64,000 nt of DNA from an uncultured Burkholderiales bacterium (GCA_937927685.1 CALBSC010000077.1:124001-188000); one strand, 5' to 3'; counted from the first letter of the stretch, positions 34,026-42,366 are shown. Numbers and translations are program-made. The notes: generated by a model from the letters alone, not told the origin.

Positions 34026-34520
34026 TCAGCCCCCGTGACTGCGTGCTGACCTGGCGTACTCGGCGGCCTTGTTGGAGAGCATGACCGCCTTCGCCGCAAA
34101 ACTGGCCGCCTTTTTGGAGGCGTCAGCCGCCACGGCAGAACCTTGCGCCGAGGCGTCTTCCGCATGGTGGGCCACGGCCATCGCCACCGCGGCGGCCGCA
34201 GACGCCGCAGAGGCGGCGCTTTCCATGGCCGACTGGGCCGCAAAACTGGCTGCCGCCGAGGCGGCCTCTGCAGTTTCGATCACATTCGTGGAAGCGGCCT
34301 TGGCTGCGGCCTCCAGACACCGCTCGGAACAGTTGGCTGAGTGTTCGGCGGCGCAAGCGGCCTTTTCGGCGGACTCGGTGGCGTGCTGGGTCAGCCCGCG
34401 CAGGGTGATCAGTGAATCGCTGTAAATCCGGTTGACGTCCAGGTGGATCTGCTTGAGTTCCTTGAACTCCGTGCGCAAACTCTCCATCTCCTTGCGCAAA
34501 TGGCCTAAATCTTCCTTCAT
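34026..34520 (-). CDS. Alanine-rich coiled-coil protein of unknown function
   Basis: A 164-residue protein I do not recognise. Residues 1-46 contain no alanine and show regular heptads (L5, L8, M12, L15, F19, L22, V29, L40, L43), predicting a coiled coil. Residues 47-164 hold about 48 alanines (some 40 percent), mixed with Ser, Glu and Lys, predicting a long amphipathic helix. Two Cys pairs lie near residues 55-70. There is no signal peptide or membrane segment. The ATG at 34520 has AAGGAG upstream, and a TATAAA box with an inverted repeat lies further up. The gene stands alone between the ABC operon and a forward-strand gene pair. Phasin-like, nucleoid-associated or scaffold roles are possible, none supported. 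Confidence 0.75.
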   Translation of the reverse strand: MKEDLGHLRKEMESLRTEFKELKQIHLDVNRIYSDSLITLRGLTQHATESAEKAACAAEHSANCSERCLEAAAKAASTNVIETAEAASAAASFAAQSAMESAASAASAAAAVAMAVAHHAEDASAQGSAVAADASKKAASFAAKAVMLSNKAAEYARSARSHGG

Positions 34521-34581
34521 GGCGCTCCTTGTGTGCAATCAAAGCGTCTCGATACGCCGACCGAAACGAACTCAAGTCAAA

Positions 34582-34625
34582 TTTATAGCACCTTTGTACG
34601 CATTGCCATGTGTGTTTTCGCACAT
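34582..34625 (-). promoter_or_regulatory. Putative promoter and inverted repeat upstream of the alanine-rich protein gene
   Basis: On the reverse strand TATAAA (34587-34582) lies about 60 bases before the start codon in an AT-rich patch unusual for this region. Just upstream an imperfect inverted repeat, ATGTGTG (34608-34614) and CGCACAT (34619-34625), surrounds TTTT. No good -35 box is seen. The arrangement suggests a regulated single-gene promoter. Confidence 0.3.
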
Positions 34626-34701
34626 AGTTGTCATAACTTTTGAGGGGCATCAACCTGGCCCCCCTCGCTCGGGTCATCATTGGCCGTGACACAATCACCG
34701 G

Positions 34702-34971
34702 GTGACCACCGACCCGTCCCCGATCACCGAAGCGATGGCCTGGCAAGAGATCCGCCAGGGCACTTACCGCATCGATCTGTGGGAGCAGGCCCTGGGTCAA
34801 TCGCACGGCGATGCTGCCACGGCTCGGGAGGCCTATATTCGTTTGCGCACCCAGGCCCTTCGCCACGACGTGGGCCGCTTGCTCGCCGGCCATATTCGCC
34901 AGGCGCTGGCGGCCGACGCACCTCGCCGTGCAGATTTCAAATCAGCCCGCGATCTCGGGCGGAAGTCATGA
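34702..34971 (+). CDS. Small hypothetical protein, translationally coupled to the MBL-fold gene
   Basis: An 89-residue open frame starting with GTG and ending in a TGA that overlaps the next ATG (ATGA). The product is predicted mostly helical and Arg/Ala-rich (for example WEQALGQSHGDAATAREAY), without signal peptide, membrane segment or known motif. The four-base overlap and same orientation support a real gene; the absence of a strong ribosome site at the GTG and its small size are against. Function unknown; a partner or regulator of the downstream hydrolase is possible. Confidence 0.5.
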   Translation: MTTDPSPITEAMAWQEIRQGTYRIDLWEQALGQSHGDAATAREAYIRLRTQALRHDVGRLLAGHIRQALAADAPRRADFKSARDLGRKS

Positions 34972-35873
34972 CACAGGCGTCATTCCAGCGGGGTTCGGTT
35001 CAGGTGTACCTGGGTGAGAAATCCGGCAAGTACCCGGATGGCAACCAAGTCCTGGTCACAGGGGGAGACACACAGGTGGCTTTTGACATGCCCTTGGTGG
35101 CCCATGCGCTGAACGGCGTCTTTGATGCGGTGGACATGGTCATTTTGGGCCATGTGCACGAGGACCACCTGGCCGGACTGGACCAACGCGATGCCGTGCC
35201 GTTGTGGGTGCACGAAGGGGATCTGGATGCCGCCCGTTCCTGGGACGGCATGACACGCCACTTTGGCTACCGTGCCGAGGTGCTGGAGGTCTGGCATGAG
35301 CGCATGGTGCGCGATTTCCATTACCAGCCCCGTCCAGACGCCATCGGCTATGCCGATGGGCACACCTGGGACCTGGGTGGCGGGGTGCGGGTCAGGGCAC
35401 ACCACATGCCCGGTCACACCACGGGACACTGTGTGCTGGTGGTCGAACCCGAAGGGGTGGCGTTCATCGGTGACATCGACCTCACCAGATTCGGCCCCTA
35501 TTACGGCGATGCCACCTCAAGTCTGACACGGTTTCGACACAGCCTGAAGGCAGTGCGCGAACTTGACGCCCGGGTGTGGGTGACCTCGCACCACCGGGGG
35601 GTCATCACCGACCGGGATGCGTTTGAAGCGGCCTTGCAGGCTTTTGCGGACAAGCTGGACCAACGTGCGGACAAGCTGCTGGGGATGTTGCAACACGAGC
35701 CGCAAAGCCTGGACACACTGGTGGCACAACGTCTGGTGTATCCCCCGGGTTATGAGGCTGCTTTTGTCAACGACGTGGAGCGCCGCATGATCGAGCAGCA
35801 CCTGCGCGAACTGGTGGACGCCGGCCAGGTTCGTTGTGTGGACGCGAGCCAGGGCGTGTTTGCCCGGGCTTGA
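34968..35873 (+). CDS. MBL-fold metallo-hydrolase with C-terminal helical domain (LACTB2/glyoxalase II-like)
   Basis: A 301-residue metallo-beta-lactamase-fold enzyme. The metal motif H-x-H-x-D-H appears as GHVHEDHLAGL near residue 60, the next His is in MPGHTTGHC near residue 147, and the metal-bridging Asp is in FIGDIDLTRFGPYYGD near residue 170. The last 80 or so residues form a helical region ending in a winged-helix-like stretch (RMIEQHLRELVDAGQVRC), as in LACTB2-type hydrolases. Likely reactions are thioester, lactone or phosphodiester hydrolysis. It is coupled to the small protein upstream. Confidence 0.87.
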   Translation: MTQASFQRGSVQVYLGEKSGKYPDGNQVLVTGGDTQVAFDMPLVAHALNGVFDAVDMVILGHVHEDHLAGLDQRDAVPLWVHEGDLDAARSWDGMTRHFGYRAEVLEVWHERMVRDFHYQPRPDAIGYADGHTWDLGGGVRVRAHHMPGHTTGHCVLVVEPEGVAFIGDIDLTRFGPYYGDATSSLTRFRHSLKAVRELDARVWVTSHHRGVITDRDAFEAALQAFADKLDQRADKLLGMLQHEPQSLDTLVAQRLVYPPGYEAAFVNDVERRMIEQHLRELVDAGQVRCVDASQGVFARA

Positions 35874-35892
35874 ATTCCGCGCCACTCAGACG

Positions 35893-37152
35893 TCAGAACA
35901 ACCCGGCCTCTTGCGCCTGCTGGGTCAAGGCCTCACGGTGTTCCGGTGCCGCAATCTGAATCAGGGCTCGGGCCCGTTCCCGTCCTGACAGACCCCGCAG
36001 GTGGGCGCTGCCGTGTTCCGTCACGATCACGTCCACATCACTGCGCGCAGTGGTCACCGGACCGTTCAGTCGTGACACGATGCGGCTCGTTTGCCGGGCC
36101 GTGCTGGGCAAGGCAATGATGGAGCGTCCGCCCTCGGAGAGGGAGGCGGCTCGCACGTAGTCCACCTGACCGCCGATGGTGCCCAGAAAGTCGCGACCGA
36201 TGGCCTCGGCGTTGACCTGTCCCGTCAGATCCACCTCAAGGGCGGAATTGACCGAATGAAAGTGCTTGAAGCGGCTCAGGGATGCCGCACCGTGCGTGAT
36301 GTCCGCATCAAACAGCCGGATGGTGGGTTGACGGTGCACATGCTGGTACAGCTTGCGGGTGCCAATCAGCACCCCGGTCACGCTCACCCCCGCATCCACC
36401 TCCTTGTAGGCGTTGGTCACGACGCCGTGTTCCATCAGGTCCACATAGCCATCGCCCAGCATGCCGGAATGAATGCCCAGGTCGCGGTGACCCAGCAAGT
36501 GAGCGCACAAGGCTTCGGGCATGGCACCCAGACCCATTTGCAGGGTGGCGCGATCCGGAATCAGTTCGGCCACCTGGCGGGCAATGCGACGTTCCAGGTC
36601 GCCAATCGTCGCAGCCGGCCATTCGATCGGCGGACGTGAGGTGTGGATGGCCAGGTCGATTTCATGCGGCAGCACCGGCTGTGCACACGGTGTCTGCGGC
36701 AATTGATCGTTGATTTCAGCGATCACGAGGCGAGCCTGTGACATGGCGGCACGCAGATAGTCACAACTCAGACCGAAGCTGTGCTCGCCACGTTCGTTGG
36801 GTGCGCTCAACTGGATCATCACCACGTCACAGCGCAATTGACCACTGCGAAAAAGCCGTGGCAGGTCCGAGAAATGCTGGCTCACCACCGTCATCACGCC
36901 CGCCTTGATGAGGGGACGATAGGTCATGGCGGCCCCCGTGCCATTGAAGACCAGTGCCTCCGCGTGCTCCGGCTTGAACCGTGTGGAGGCACCGATGCCG
37001 AAGAACAGCTGGGGCCGTCCCAATTCGGCGCGTTGTTCAATCAGCAGGTCGGCCAGGGTCTGGGGCTCGCCCGCGGCCTCGCTCATGACAATGTGGTCGC
37101 CAGGCTTGATGTGCTCGCGCAGGTTCAGCTGGTGCGGGCTGATCGTCTTCAT
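35893..37152 (-). CDS. Acetyl-CoA hydrolase/transferase family protein (4-hydroxybutyrate CoA-transferase-like)
   Basis: A 419-residue family I CoA-transferase of the acetyl-CoA hydrolase/transferase group. Conserved parts are QMGLGAMPEALCAHL near residue 210 and VIVTEHGSAHLRGLSGRERA near residue 385, both hallmarks of this group. It moves CoA between small acids, for example from acetyl-CoA to an imported acid. The upstream Bug receptor (18 bp gap) and formamidase-like hydrolase suggest a transcript for uptake, hydrolysis and CoA activation of one compound. Confidence 0.9.
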   Translation of the reverse strand: MKTISPHQLNLREHIKPGDHIVMSEAAGEPQTLADLLIEQRAELGRPQLFFGIGASTRFKPEHAEALVFNGTGAAMTYRPLIKAGVMTVVSQHFSDLPRLFRSGQLRCDVVMIQLSAPNERGEHSFGLSCDYLRAAMSQARLVIAEINDQLPQTPCAQPVLPHEIDLAIHTSRPPIEWPAATIGDLERRIARQVAELIPDRATLQMGLGAMPEALCAHLLGHRDLGIHSGMLGDGYVDLMEHGVVTNAYKEVDAGVSVTGVLIGTRKLYQHVHRQPTIRLFDADITHGAASLSRFKHFHSVNSALEVDLTGQVNAEAIGRDFLGTIGGQVDYVRAASLSEGGRSIIALPSTARQTSRIVSRLNGPVTTARSDVDVIVTEHGSAHLRGLSGRERARALIQIAAPEHREALTQQAQEAGLF

Positions 37153-37170
37153 CGTGGGTCGGCCACCGGG

Positions 37171-38181
37171 TCAATTCAATTTGATGCCAGCCGCCTTGAC
37201 CACCGGTCCGTACAGGGCCAGCTCCTTGCGCAGGGTGGCGGCAAAGGCGTCGGATGTTCCTGGCGTGGCGACGATCCCGGCGGCCTCGAGCTTGGCGCGT
37301 ACCTCCGGATCAGCGAGCGCCGCATTCAGTTCGAGATTGAGTCGTTCAACGATGGACCGCGGGGTTTTGGCGGGTGCAACAAGTCCCACCCACGAATTGA
37401 TATCAAAGTCGGACAGCCCCGATTCAGCAAACGTCGGAATTTCCGGGTACTGACGCGACCGTTTGCCCGAGGGGACGCCGAGTGCCTTGAGGTTGCCGGT
37501 CTTCAGGTGATGCTGGACTGATGCGGCAGAGGCAAAGGCCAGTGGTGTGTGGCCCGCCAGGGCGTCGGCGATGGCCGGCGCGCCACCCTTGTAGGGAATA
37601 TGCACCAGGTTTGCGCCTGTCCGCTGTTTGACCATTTCGCCCGCCAGGTGAACGATGCTGCCCGTGCCCGAAGTGCCATAGGAGAAACCGCCCGGTTGCG
37701 ATTTGGAGAGTTCAATGAGCTCTCGCAAGGAGTTGGCCTTGAAGCCCGGGTGTGCCACCAGAATGGTGGTGGAGTCGCCAATCTTGCCAATGGGGCTGAA
37801 GTCCCGCAGCGGGTCGAAGGGCACCTTGTCGAACACATGCGGATTGATGACAAACGTGCCGTCGAGCACGAGCAGCAGCGTGTAGCCGTCGGGCTCGGCC
37901 GTGGCCACGACCTGGCTGCCGATGTTGCCAGACGCACCGGGGCGATTGTCTGGCACCACCTGTTGCCCCAACCGCTTGCTCAGGTGGTCGGCAATGATGC
38001 GGCCACTGGTGTCGGTCACGCCCCCCGGCGCAAACGGGATCACCAGCTTGATGGGTTTGGTGGGCCAGGGCGTTTGTGCCTGCGCGGGCAGTGCCGTCAA
38101 CAGACCCATCGAGACCAGCCAACCGGCCTGCAGGAGCAGGCGGCGAAGCTGACGCGATGAGGTGGCGTGAATTTCAGGCAT
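37171..38181 (-). CDS. Bug/TctC-family tripartite tricarboxylate transporter substrate-binding protein
   Basis: A 336-residue periplasmic receptor. The signal peptide ends near PAQAQ (residue 36), after an n-region longer than usual with several Arg. The mature part starts WPTKPIKLVIPFAPGGVTD, the Bug signature, and contains NRPGASGNIGSQVVA and YGTSGTGSIVHLAGEM. GGAGA lies just before the ATG at 38181. As with the gene at 981, no TctA/TctB genes are close. It sits in the middle of a three-gene reverse-strand operon. Confidence 0.93.
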   Translation of the reverse strand: MPEIHATSSRQLRRLLLQAGWLVSMGLLTALPAQAQTPWPTKPIKLVIPFAPGGVTDTSGRIIADHLSKRLGQQVVPDNRPGASGNIGSQVVATAEPDGYTLLLVLDGTFVINPHVFDKVPFDPLRDFSPIGKIGDSTTILVAHPGFKANSLRELIELSKSQPGGFSYGTSGTGSIVHLAGEMVKQRTGANLVHIPYKGGAPAIADALAGHTPLAFASAASVQHHLKTGNLKALGVPSGKRSRQYPEIPTFAESGLSDFDINSWVGLVAPAKTPRSIVERLNLELNAALADPEVRAKLEAAGIVATPGTSDAFAATLRKELALYGPVVKAAGIKLN

Positions 38182-38199
38182 GGGCGTCTCCGAAGAAGA

Positions 38200-39039
38200 T
38201 CAATGGGAAACAAGACCGTGGGCCACCAGCCGAGACAACTCGCCCTCCGGCGACTCGAATTGGCGAAGCACCGTGTAGTGGTCAGTGCCCTCGATGGACA
38301 GAAAGCGGGCGTCGACACCGTGGTGTGTGCAATGGCGGGCGTATTGTGTCGACTGGTCGATGAAACCTTGCGTCTCAGCCCCGCCCACCACCACGTCCAA
38401 GCGGACGGGCTGGCAAGGGGGGTGGCGAAGCGGGCTCATGGGGGCCACTTGTTCGGGGCGTAAACGGATTTCCTGGTTGACTGAAATTGACAGCACCGGT
38501 TCAAGTTCATAGACGCCGCTGATCAGCACGGCAGAGGACGGCAGACCGTCTGGCACGGCCGTCGCCTGGCTGTGCCGCGCCAGCACTGCCGCCAGGAGGT
38601 GAGCACCGGCCGAATGGCCACTGGCACTGTAGCGTGAAGGATCGGCGCCCCACTCGGGTGCGTGCTGGTGAACCCAGTGCAGTCCCGCGGCCACCTGGTC
38701 GACGATGGCGGGTAACTCGACACTGGGGCACAAGTCGTAGTTCATCACGACCAGCGTGATGCCTTGAGGGATGAGCGCATCGGCCAGAAAACTGAAATCG
38801 CTTTTGTCGCGTCCTCGCCAGTACCCGCCGTGCAAAAACACATGCACAGGTGCATGGGCCTGCGCCGCTCGGAATACATCCAGCGTGGCCAATGGCCCGG
38901 GGCCATAGCGCAGGTTGAACAGACCGGCATGACGATCGCGCGCGAGGGCACTGCGTTGTTGCATGCGGGCCGCGTGTTCTTCGGCGTTGGGGACCGCCCG
39001 GCGTGGGTTGAACTGGGATTCGATGTCGGTGTGGTTCAT
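38200..39039 (-). CDS. Alpha/beta hydrolase (kynurenine formamidase/esterase-like)
   Basis: A 279-residue alpha/beta hydrolase of the hormone-sensitive lipase/formamidase branch. The oxyanion motif is HGGYWRG (near residue 85), the nucleophile elbow is GHSAGAHL (near residue 155) and the catalytic His is in EGTDHYTVL near residue 255. HGGYW is the form found in eukaryotic-type kynurenine formamidases and related aryl formamidases. The ATG at 39039 is preferred because the longer frame to 39165 reaches towards the tRNA terminator. It is the first gene of an operon with a Bug receptor and a CoA-transferase. Confidence 0.86.
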   Translation of the reverse strand: MNHTDIESQFNPRRAVPNAEEHAARMQQRSALARDRHAGLFNLRYGPGPLATLDVFRAAQAHAPVHVFLHGGYWRGRDKSDFSFLADALIPQGITLVVMNYDLCPSVELPAIVDQVAAGLHWVHQHAPEWGADPSRYSASGHSAGAHLLAAVLARHSQATAVPDGLPSSAVLISGVYELEPVLSISVNQEIRLRPEQVAPMSPLRHPPCQPVRLDVVVGGAETQGFIDQSTQYARHCTHHGVDARFLSIEGTDHYTVLRQFESPEGELSRLVAHGLVSH

Positions 39040-39131
39040 GTCACCGGATTGTGGCAAAACGCCCCCTGATTGACCAGTTGGCGGGTTGTCATGGGCGACT
39101 CGTCGCCAAACCATGATCCTGGGTCGCCCAG

Positions 39132-39162
39132 AAAAAAAGGACCTGGATGTCTCCAAGTCCTT
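39132..39162 (-). terminator. Rho-independent terminator of tRNA-Asn
   Basis: On the reverse strand AAGGACTTGGA and TCCAGGTCCTT form an 11-bp stem (one G-T pair) around GACA, followed by a run of seven T (39138-39132). It begins 18 bases after the tRNA 3' end, so it ends the tRNA transcript before the hydrolase gene. Confidence 0.88.
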
Positions 39163-39179
39163 CATTTCGTTCGAATTTT

Positions 39180-39255
39180 TGGCTCCCCGACCTGGGCTCG
39201 AACCAGGGACCTACGGATTAACAGTCCGGCGCTCTACCGACTGAGCTATCGGGGA
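39180..39255 (-). tRNA. tRNA-Asn (GTT)
   Basis: A 76-nt cloverleaf on the reverse strand. The 7-bp acceptor stem is TCCCCGA with TCGGGGA, discriminator G and an encoded CCA end. The D-arm begins GCTCAGTCGGTAGAGC, the anticodon loop is CTGTTAA giving anticodon GTT (Asn), and the T-arm contains GGTTCGAGCC. It stands alone between thiE and the hydrolase operon, with its own terminator. Confidence 0.97.
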
Positions 39256-39275
39256 TCAATCCAAAGATTATAACC

Positions 39276-40199
39276 TCATTTTTGAGGGCTTCCCGACGCC
39301 ATGGACCGCATGAAGGTTTGAGCCGCCAGTTCAGGGTGGTCAGCACCGGTGATGGCACGAACCACTGCCACCGAACCCACACCACTGCGCATCACGTCAG
39401 GCAGTTTTTCCAGGTCGATCCCACCAATGGCCACCAGGGGGAACTGATGCATCAACCGCGCATAGGCCTGTAAACGCCCCGTGCCTTGGGGTGCCGTGAC
39501 CATGCGCTTGAGGGTGGTGGGAAATACCGCGCCCAAGGCCAGGTAGCTGGGAGAGACCCGATCGGCCACCCGCATTTCGGCGTAACCGTGTGTGCTGACA
39601 CCCAGGCGCAAACCACTGGCACGGATGCGCTCTAGCGGCGCGTCGGCCAGGTCTTCCTGTCCCAGGTGCAAGCCATAGGCCCCGGCCTCCATCGCTGCCT
39701 GCCAATGGTCATTGATGAAGAGCAGGGCGCCCGTGCCTTCCACGGCACGCACGGCGGCCTGCACTTCGCGCATCACCGCGGCACGGTCATCGGACTTGTA
39801 GCGCAATTGCACCGTAGGCACGCCCGCACGTGCCATGCGTCCCACCCAGGCCGCATCGGGCAACACCGCATAGAGGCCCAGTTGTGACGGACAGGGGGGA
39901 AATGCATCGGGACGGGGCCAGGGGCGAAGGCCAAAGTCCTGCGCGTCATCTGGCCAGGCCTGCGGATCAAAACGCCCGATGCGTTCGGTCTGCCGCTGCC
40001 AGGCCTGTGCCACACAGTCGGCGTCATGCTCGACAAACCCCAACCGTCGACACGCCTGCAGCACCGCCACCTGCTCATCGGGCAGCGCTGCGTCGGTGCT
40101 CCGTTGAGCCTGATGGTCGGGCAGCGGATCGCCCGCCGTCATGTCGAGGTGGCTGGACACCAACACATCTGCCAGGTCCTGGATGGCCTTCTTGTCCAT
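39276..40199 (-). CDS. thiE: Thiamine-phosphate synthase, with N-terminal extension
   Basis: Joins hydroxymethylpyrimidine pyrophosphate and thiazole phosphate to make thiamine phosphate. The catalytic barrel occupies residues 105-300, with VQLRYKSD (pyrophosphate binding), FINDHWQAAMEAGAYGLHLGQEDL (key residues N-D and H-L-G-Q), GVSTHGYAEM, LALGAVFPTTLK and PLVAIGGI. Family members are usually about 210 residues; here the first 100 or so residues form an extension (Trp- and Asp-rich, with AWQRQTERIGRFD) with no recognised domain, as also seen in other Burkholderiales. It is the last gene of the thiO-thiS-thiG-thiE operon, 11 bp after thiG. Confidence 0.93.
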   Translation of the reverse strand: MDKKAIQDLADVLVSSHLDMTAGDPLPDHQAQRSTDAALPDEQVAVLQACRRLGFVEHDADCVAQAWQRQTERIGRFDPQAWPDDAQDFGLRPWPRPDAFPPCPSQLGLYAVLPDAAWVGRMARAGVPTVQLRYKSDDRAAVMREVQAAVRAVEGTGALLFINDHWQAAMEAGAYGLHLGQEDLADAPLERIRASGLRLGVSTHGYAEMRVADRVSPSYLALGAVFPTTLKRMVTAPQGTGRLQAYARLMHQFPLVAIGGIDLEKLPDVMRSGVGSVAVVRAITGADHPELAAQTFMRSMASGSPQK

Positions 40200-40210
40200 T
40201 CACCACGTCC

Positions 40211-41014
40211 TCAAGGTTGATGCCAGAAAGGGGTACCCAGCACCGGTGTGCTGGGCTGGGCCAGATCCTGCTCGGTCATCGTCCCGGCACGATAGGCGCC
40301 GCGTCCCGCGTGCACGGCATTGGCAAACGCCTGGGCCATGGCAACGGGATCGAGCGCCAGAGCCACCGCGGTGTTGAGCAGCACGGCGTCAAAGCCCCAT
40401 TCCAGCACCTGGCATGCGTGCGAGGGACGGCCCAGACCCGCGTCCACAATCAAGGGCACGCTCACGCGTTCGCGCAAGGTTTGCAAGGCATAGGGATTGA
40501 TGGGTCCTTTGCCCGTGCCGATGGGGGCCGCCCACGGCATGATGGCCTGGCAGCCCACATCGATCAAGCGCTGGCACAACACCAGGTCGTCGGTGGTGTA
40601 GGGCAGCACCTTGAAGCCGGCTCGAAGCAGCCGGTCTGCAGCGTCGGGCAAATGGAGTGTGTCGGGTTGCAGGGTGTAGTCGTCCCCGATGAGTTCGAGC
40701 TTGATCCAGTCGGTTTCAAACACCTCACGCGCCATTTCAGCCGTGGTGATGACTTCCTGGATGCTGTGGCAACCGGCGGTGTTGGGCAGCACCGGCACCT
40801 GCGCTTGCTTGAGCAGTTGCCAAAAGCCTTGTGAGTTGTCCCCCTGCGCCGTTTGTCGGCGCAACGAGGCTGTGAGCATGGCCGGCCGGGACACGGCAAT
40901 CGCTTCTTGCAGCACCGCCGGCGACGGATATCGCGACGTGCCCAGCATCAGGCGGCTCTGGAAGGACTCGCCATAGAGGATCAGGGGATCGTCGCGGGAA
41001 GGCATGGTGTTCAT
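40211..41014 (-). CDS. thiG: Thiazole synthase
   Basis: Forms the thiazole ring from deoxyxylulose phosphate, dehydroglycine and ThiS thiocarboxylate. The 267-residue barrel contains LMLGTSRYPS, DWIKLELIGDDYTLQPD with the Schiff-base Lys in I-K-L-E, MPWAAPIGTGKGPINP and VDAGLGRPSHA, all signatures of ThiG. The ATG at 41014 lies 7 bp after the thiS stop; the longer frame to 41104 runs into thiS and is rejected. GGGAGG near the end of thiS may serve as its ribosome site. Confidence 0.96.
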   Translation of the reverse strand: MNTMPSRDDPLILYGESFQSRLMLGTSRYPSPAVLQEAIAVSRPAMLTASLRRQTAQGDNSQGFWQLLKQAQVPVLPNTAGCHSIQEVITTAEMAREVFETDWIKLELIGDDYTLQPDTLHLPDAADRLLRAGFKVLPYTTDDLVLCQRLIDVGCQAIMPWAAPIGTGKGPINPYALQTLRERVSVPLIVDAGLGRPSHACQVLEWGFDAVLLNTAVALALDPVAMAQAFANAVHAGRGAYRAGTMTEQDLAQPSTPVLGTPFWHQP

Positions 41015-41021
41015 CGTGGAA

Positions 41022-41234
41022 TCAGCCTCCCGTGATGGGGGCAATGAGTTCAATCTGGTCGCCGTCGTGCAGCAATCGATGCGCGTATTGTCCACGCGGG
41101 ACAAACTCGAGGTTCACGGCCGCGGCAAATGGCGGTTGGATGCCCACCCGTTCAATGGCATCCAGCAGGCTCGATCCGGCCGGCAAGGGGTGGGGCGCCT
41201 GGTTGATCAGCACGTTCAGGTCAGGTGAGGTCAT
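41022..41234 (-). CDS. thiS: Sulfur carrier protein ThiS
   Basis: A 70-residue ubiquitin-like sulfur carrier. It ends in the Gly-Gly tail (IAPITGG) that is adenylated and thiocarboxylated, and contains VNLEFVPRGQY and LHDGDQIELI, which match the ThiS fold. The ATG at 41234 follows the thiO stop by 14 bp. The same frame is open further upstream inside thiO, which is not coding. It supplies sulfur to ThiG, the next gene. Confidence 0.94.
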   Translation of the reverse strand: MTSPDLNVLINQAPHPLPAGSSLLDAIERVGIQPPFAAAVNLEFVPRGQYAHRLLHDGDQIELIAPITGG

Positions 41235-41248
41235 GGTGAGAGGACATC

Positions 41249-42337
41249 CTACTGTGCGCTGAAAGCCATGCCAAAACTGTCGGCCAACCGATGCGTGCCA
41301 CCTTGCACCCATTCCATCACGCAATCGGCCACGGCCGGGGCGATGAGAAAGCCGTGACGGTACAAGCCGTTGATCTGGAGCACATGGGGGTGCGGGCCGG
41401 TGACAGCCGGCAGGTTGTCGGGCAGTGTCGGGCGCGCCTGGGTGGCAATTTCCAGGATACGCGCCTCGGCAAATCCGGAATGCACCGTGTAGGCGGCGCT
41501 GAGCAGTTCCAGCGTGGAGCGCACGCTGGCAGGGGAGAGATCCTCGGTCTCGATTTCGGTGGCGCCAATCACGTACACATGGTCCTGCTTGGGCGCGATG
41601 TAAATCGGGTAGCGCGGGTGGATGAGGCGCGTGGGTCGAGTCAGGTTCACCTGCGGGGCATGGACCCGCACGACTTCGCCGCGAACGCCACGAAGGCTGT
41701 TCCAGTCGACACGCGCGCCCAGTCCGCGGCAATCGAATACCCAGTCAGGTTGGCCTGCCTCGCCCGGGCGGAAGCGATCGATCGACTGGGGGCTGTTGAA
41801 ATACAGCGTGACGCCGCGCTGTTGCAGACCTTCGAGCAAGGCCTGCAGCAACTGACGGTTATCGAGTTGGCCTTCGTCGGGCAAGTAAAGGCCCTGGGCG
41901 AAGCGGTCACCCAGGCCTTGTTCCAAGTGGTTGAGTTGCTGCGCATCCACCGTTTCAGCGGCGGGCAATTGGGGCAAGGCGGTGTGTGTGCGTTGCAGCA
42001 GTTGGTGAAAGCGATGCGCTTCAGACGCATCCTGCCGGTGCCACACAATCAGCGTACCCGCCTGCTGGAAAAAAACCGGCACCGGCAATTCGGCCAGCAA
42101 CCGGGGCCAGCCCAGCAGGGCGTGCTGGCCCATGCGCACCACGGGCAATTCGGTGATGGCGGATTCGGCCAGTGGCGCCAGCATGGCCGCGGCCACGCGA
42201 GCAGCGGCCCCTTGTGCATCTGCTTGACCCGCCTCATGCATCTCGACGCGATGCCCGGCCTGAACCAGTCGCCAGGCCAGCAGGCGCCCCATCAAACCGG
42301 CGCCCAGGACCACACTGTGAGGACCTTGCGACATCAT
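41249..42337 (-). CDS. thiO: Glycine oxidase ThiO (FAD-dependent)
   Basis: A 362-residue DAO-fold oxidase making the dehydroglycine needed for thiazole in aerobic bacteria. The FAD motif VVLGAGLMGRLLAWRLVQAG is at residues 9-28 and the acidic end of the second strand is HEA. Later signatures are YPIYIAPKQDHVYVIGATEIE and NGLYRHGFLIAPAVAD, typical of glycine oxidases. Two successive ATGs begin the gene; either could be used. It is the first gene of the operon, with only about 20-30 bp to the divergent thiD. Confidence 0.93.
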   Translation of the reverse strand: MMSQGPHSVVLGAGLMGRLLAWRLVQAGHRVEMHEAGQADAQGAAARVAAAMLAPLAESAITELPVVRMGQHALLGWPRLLAELPVPVFFQQAGTLIVWHRQDASEAHRFHQLLQRTHTALPQLPAAETVDAQQLNHLEQGLGDRFAQGLYLPDEGQLDNRQLLQALLEGLQQRGVTLYFNSPQSIDRFRPGEAGQPDWVFDCRGLGARVDWNSLRGVRGEVVRVHAPQVNLTRPTRLIHPRYPIYIAPKQDHVYVIGATEIETEDLSPASVRSTLELLSAAYTVHSGFAEARILEIATQARPTLPDNLPAVTGPHPHVLQINGLYRHGFLIAPAVADCVMEWVQGGTHRLADSFGMAFSAQ

Positions 42338-42366
42338 GACGCCCGGGTTTCAGGATAATGAACGGC

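Noticed and set aside
42338..42366. TPP riboswitch for the thiamine genes
   Set aside because: The divergent gap is about 20-30 bp, too short for the aptamer, and no thi-box sequence was noticed.
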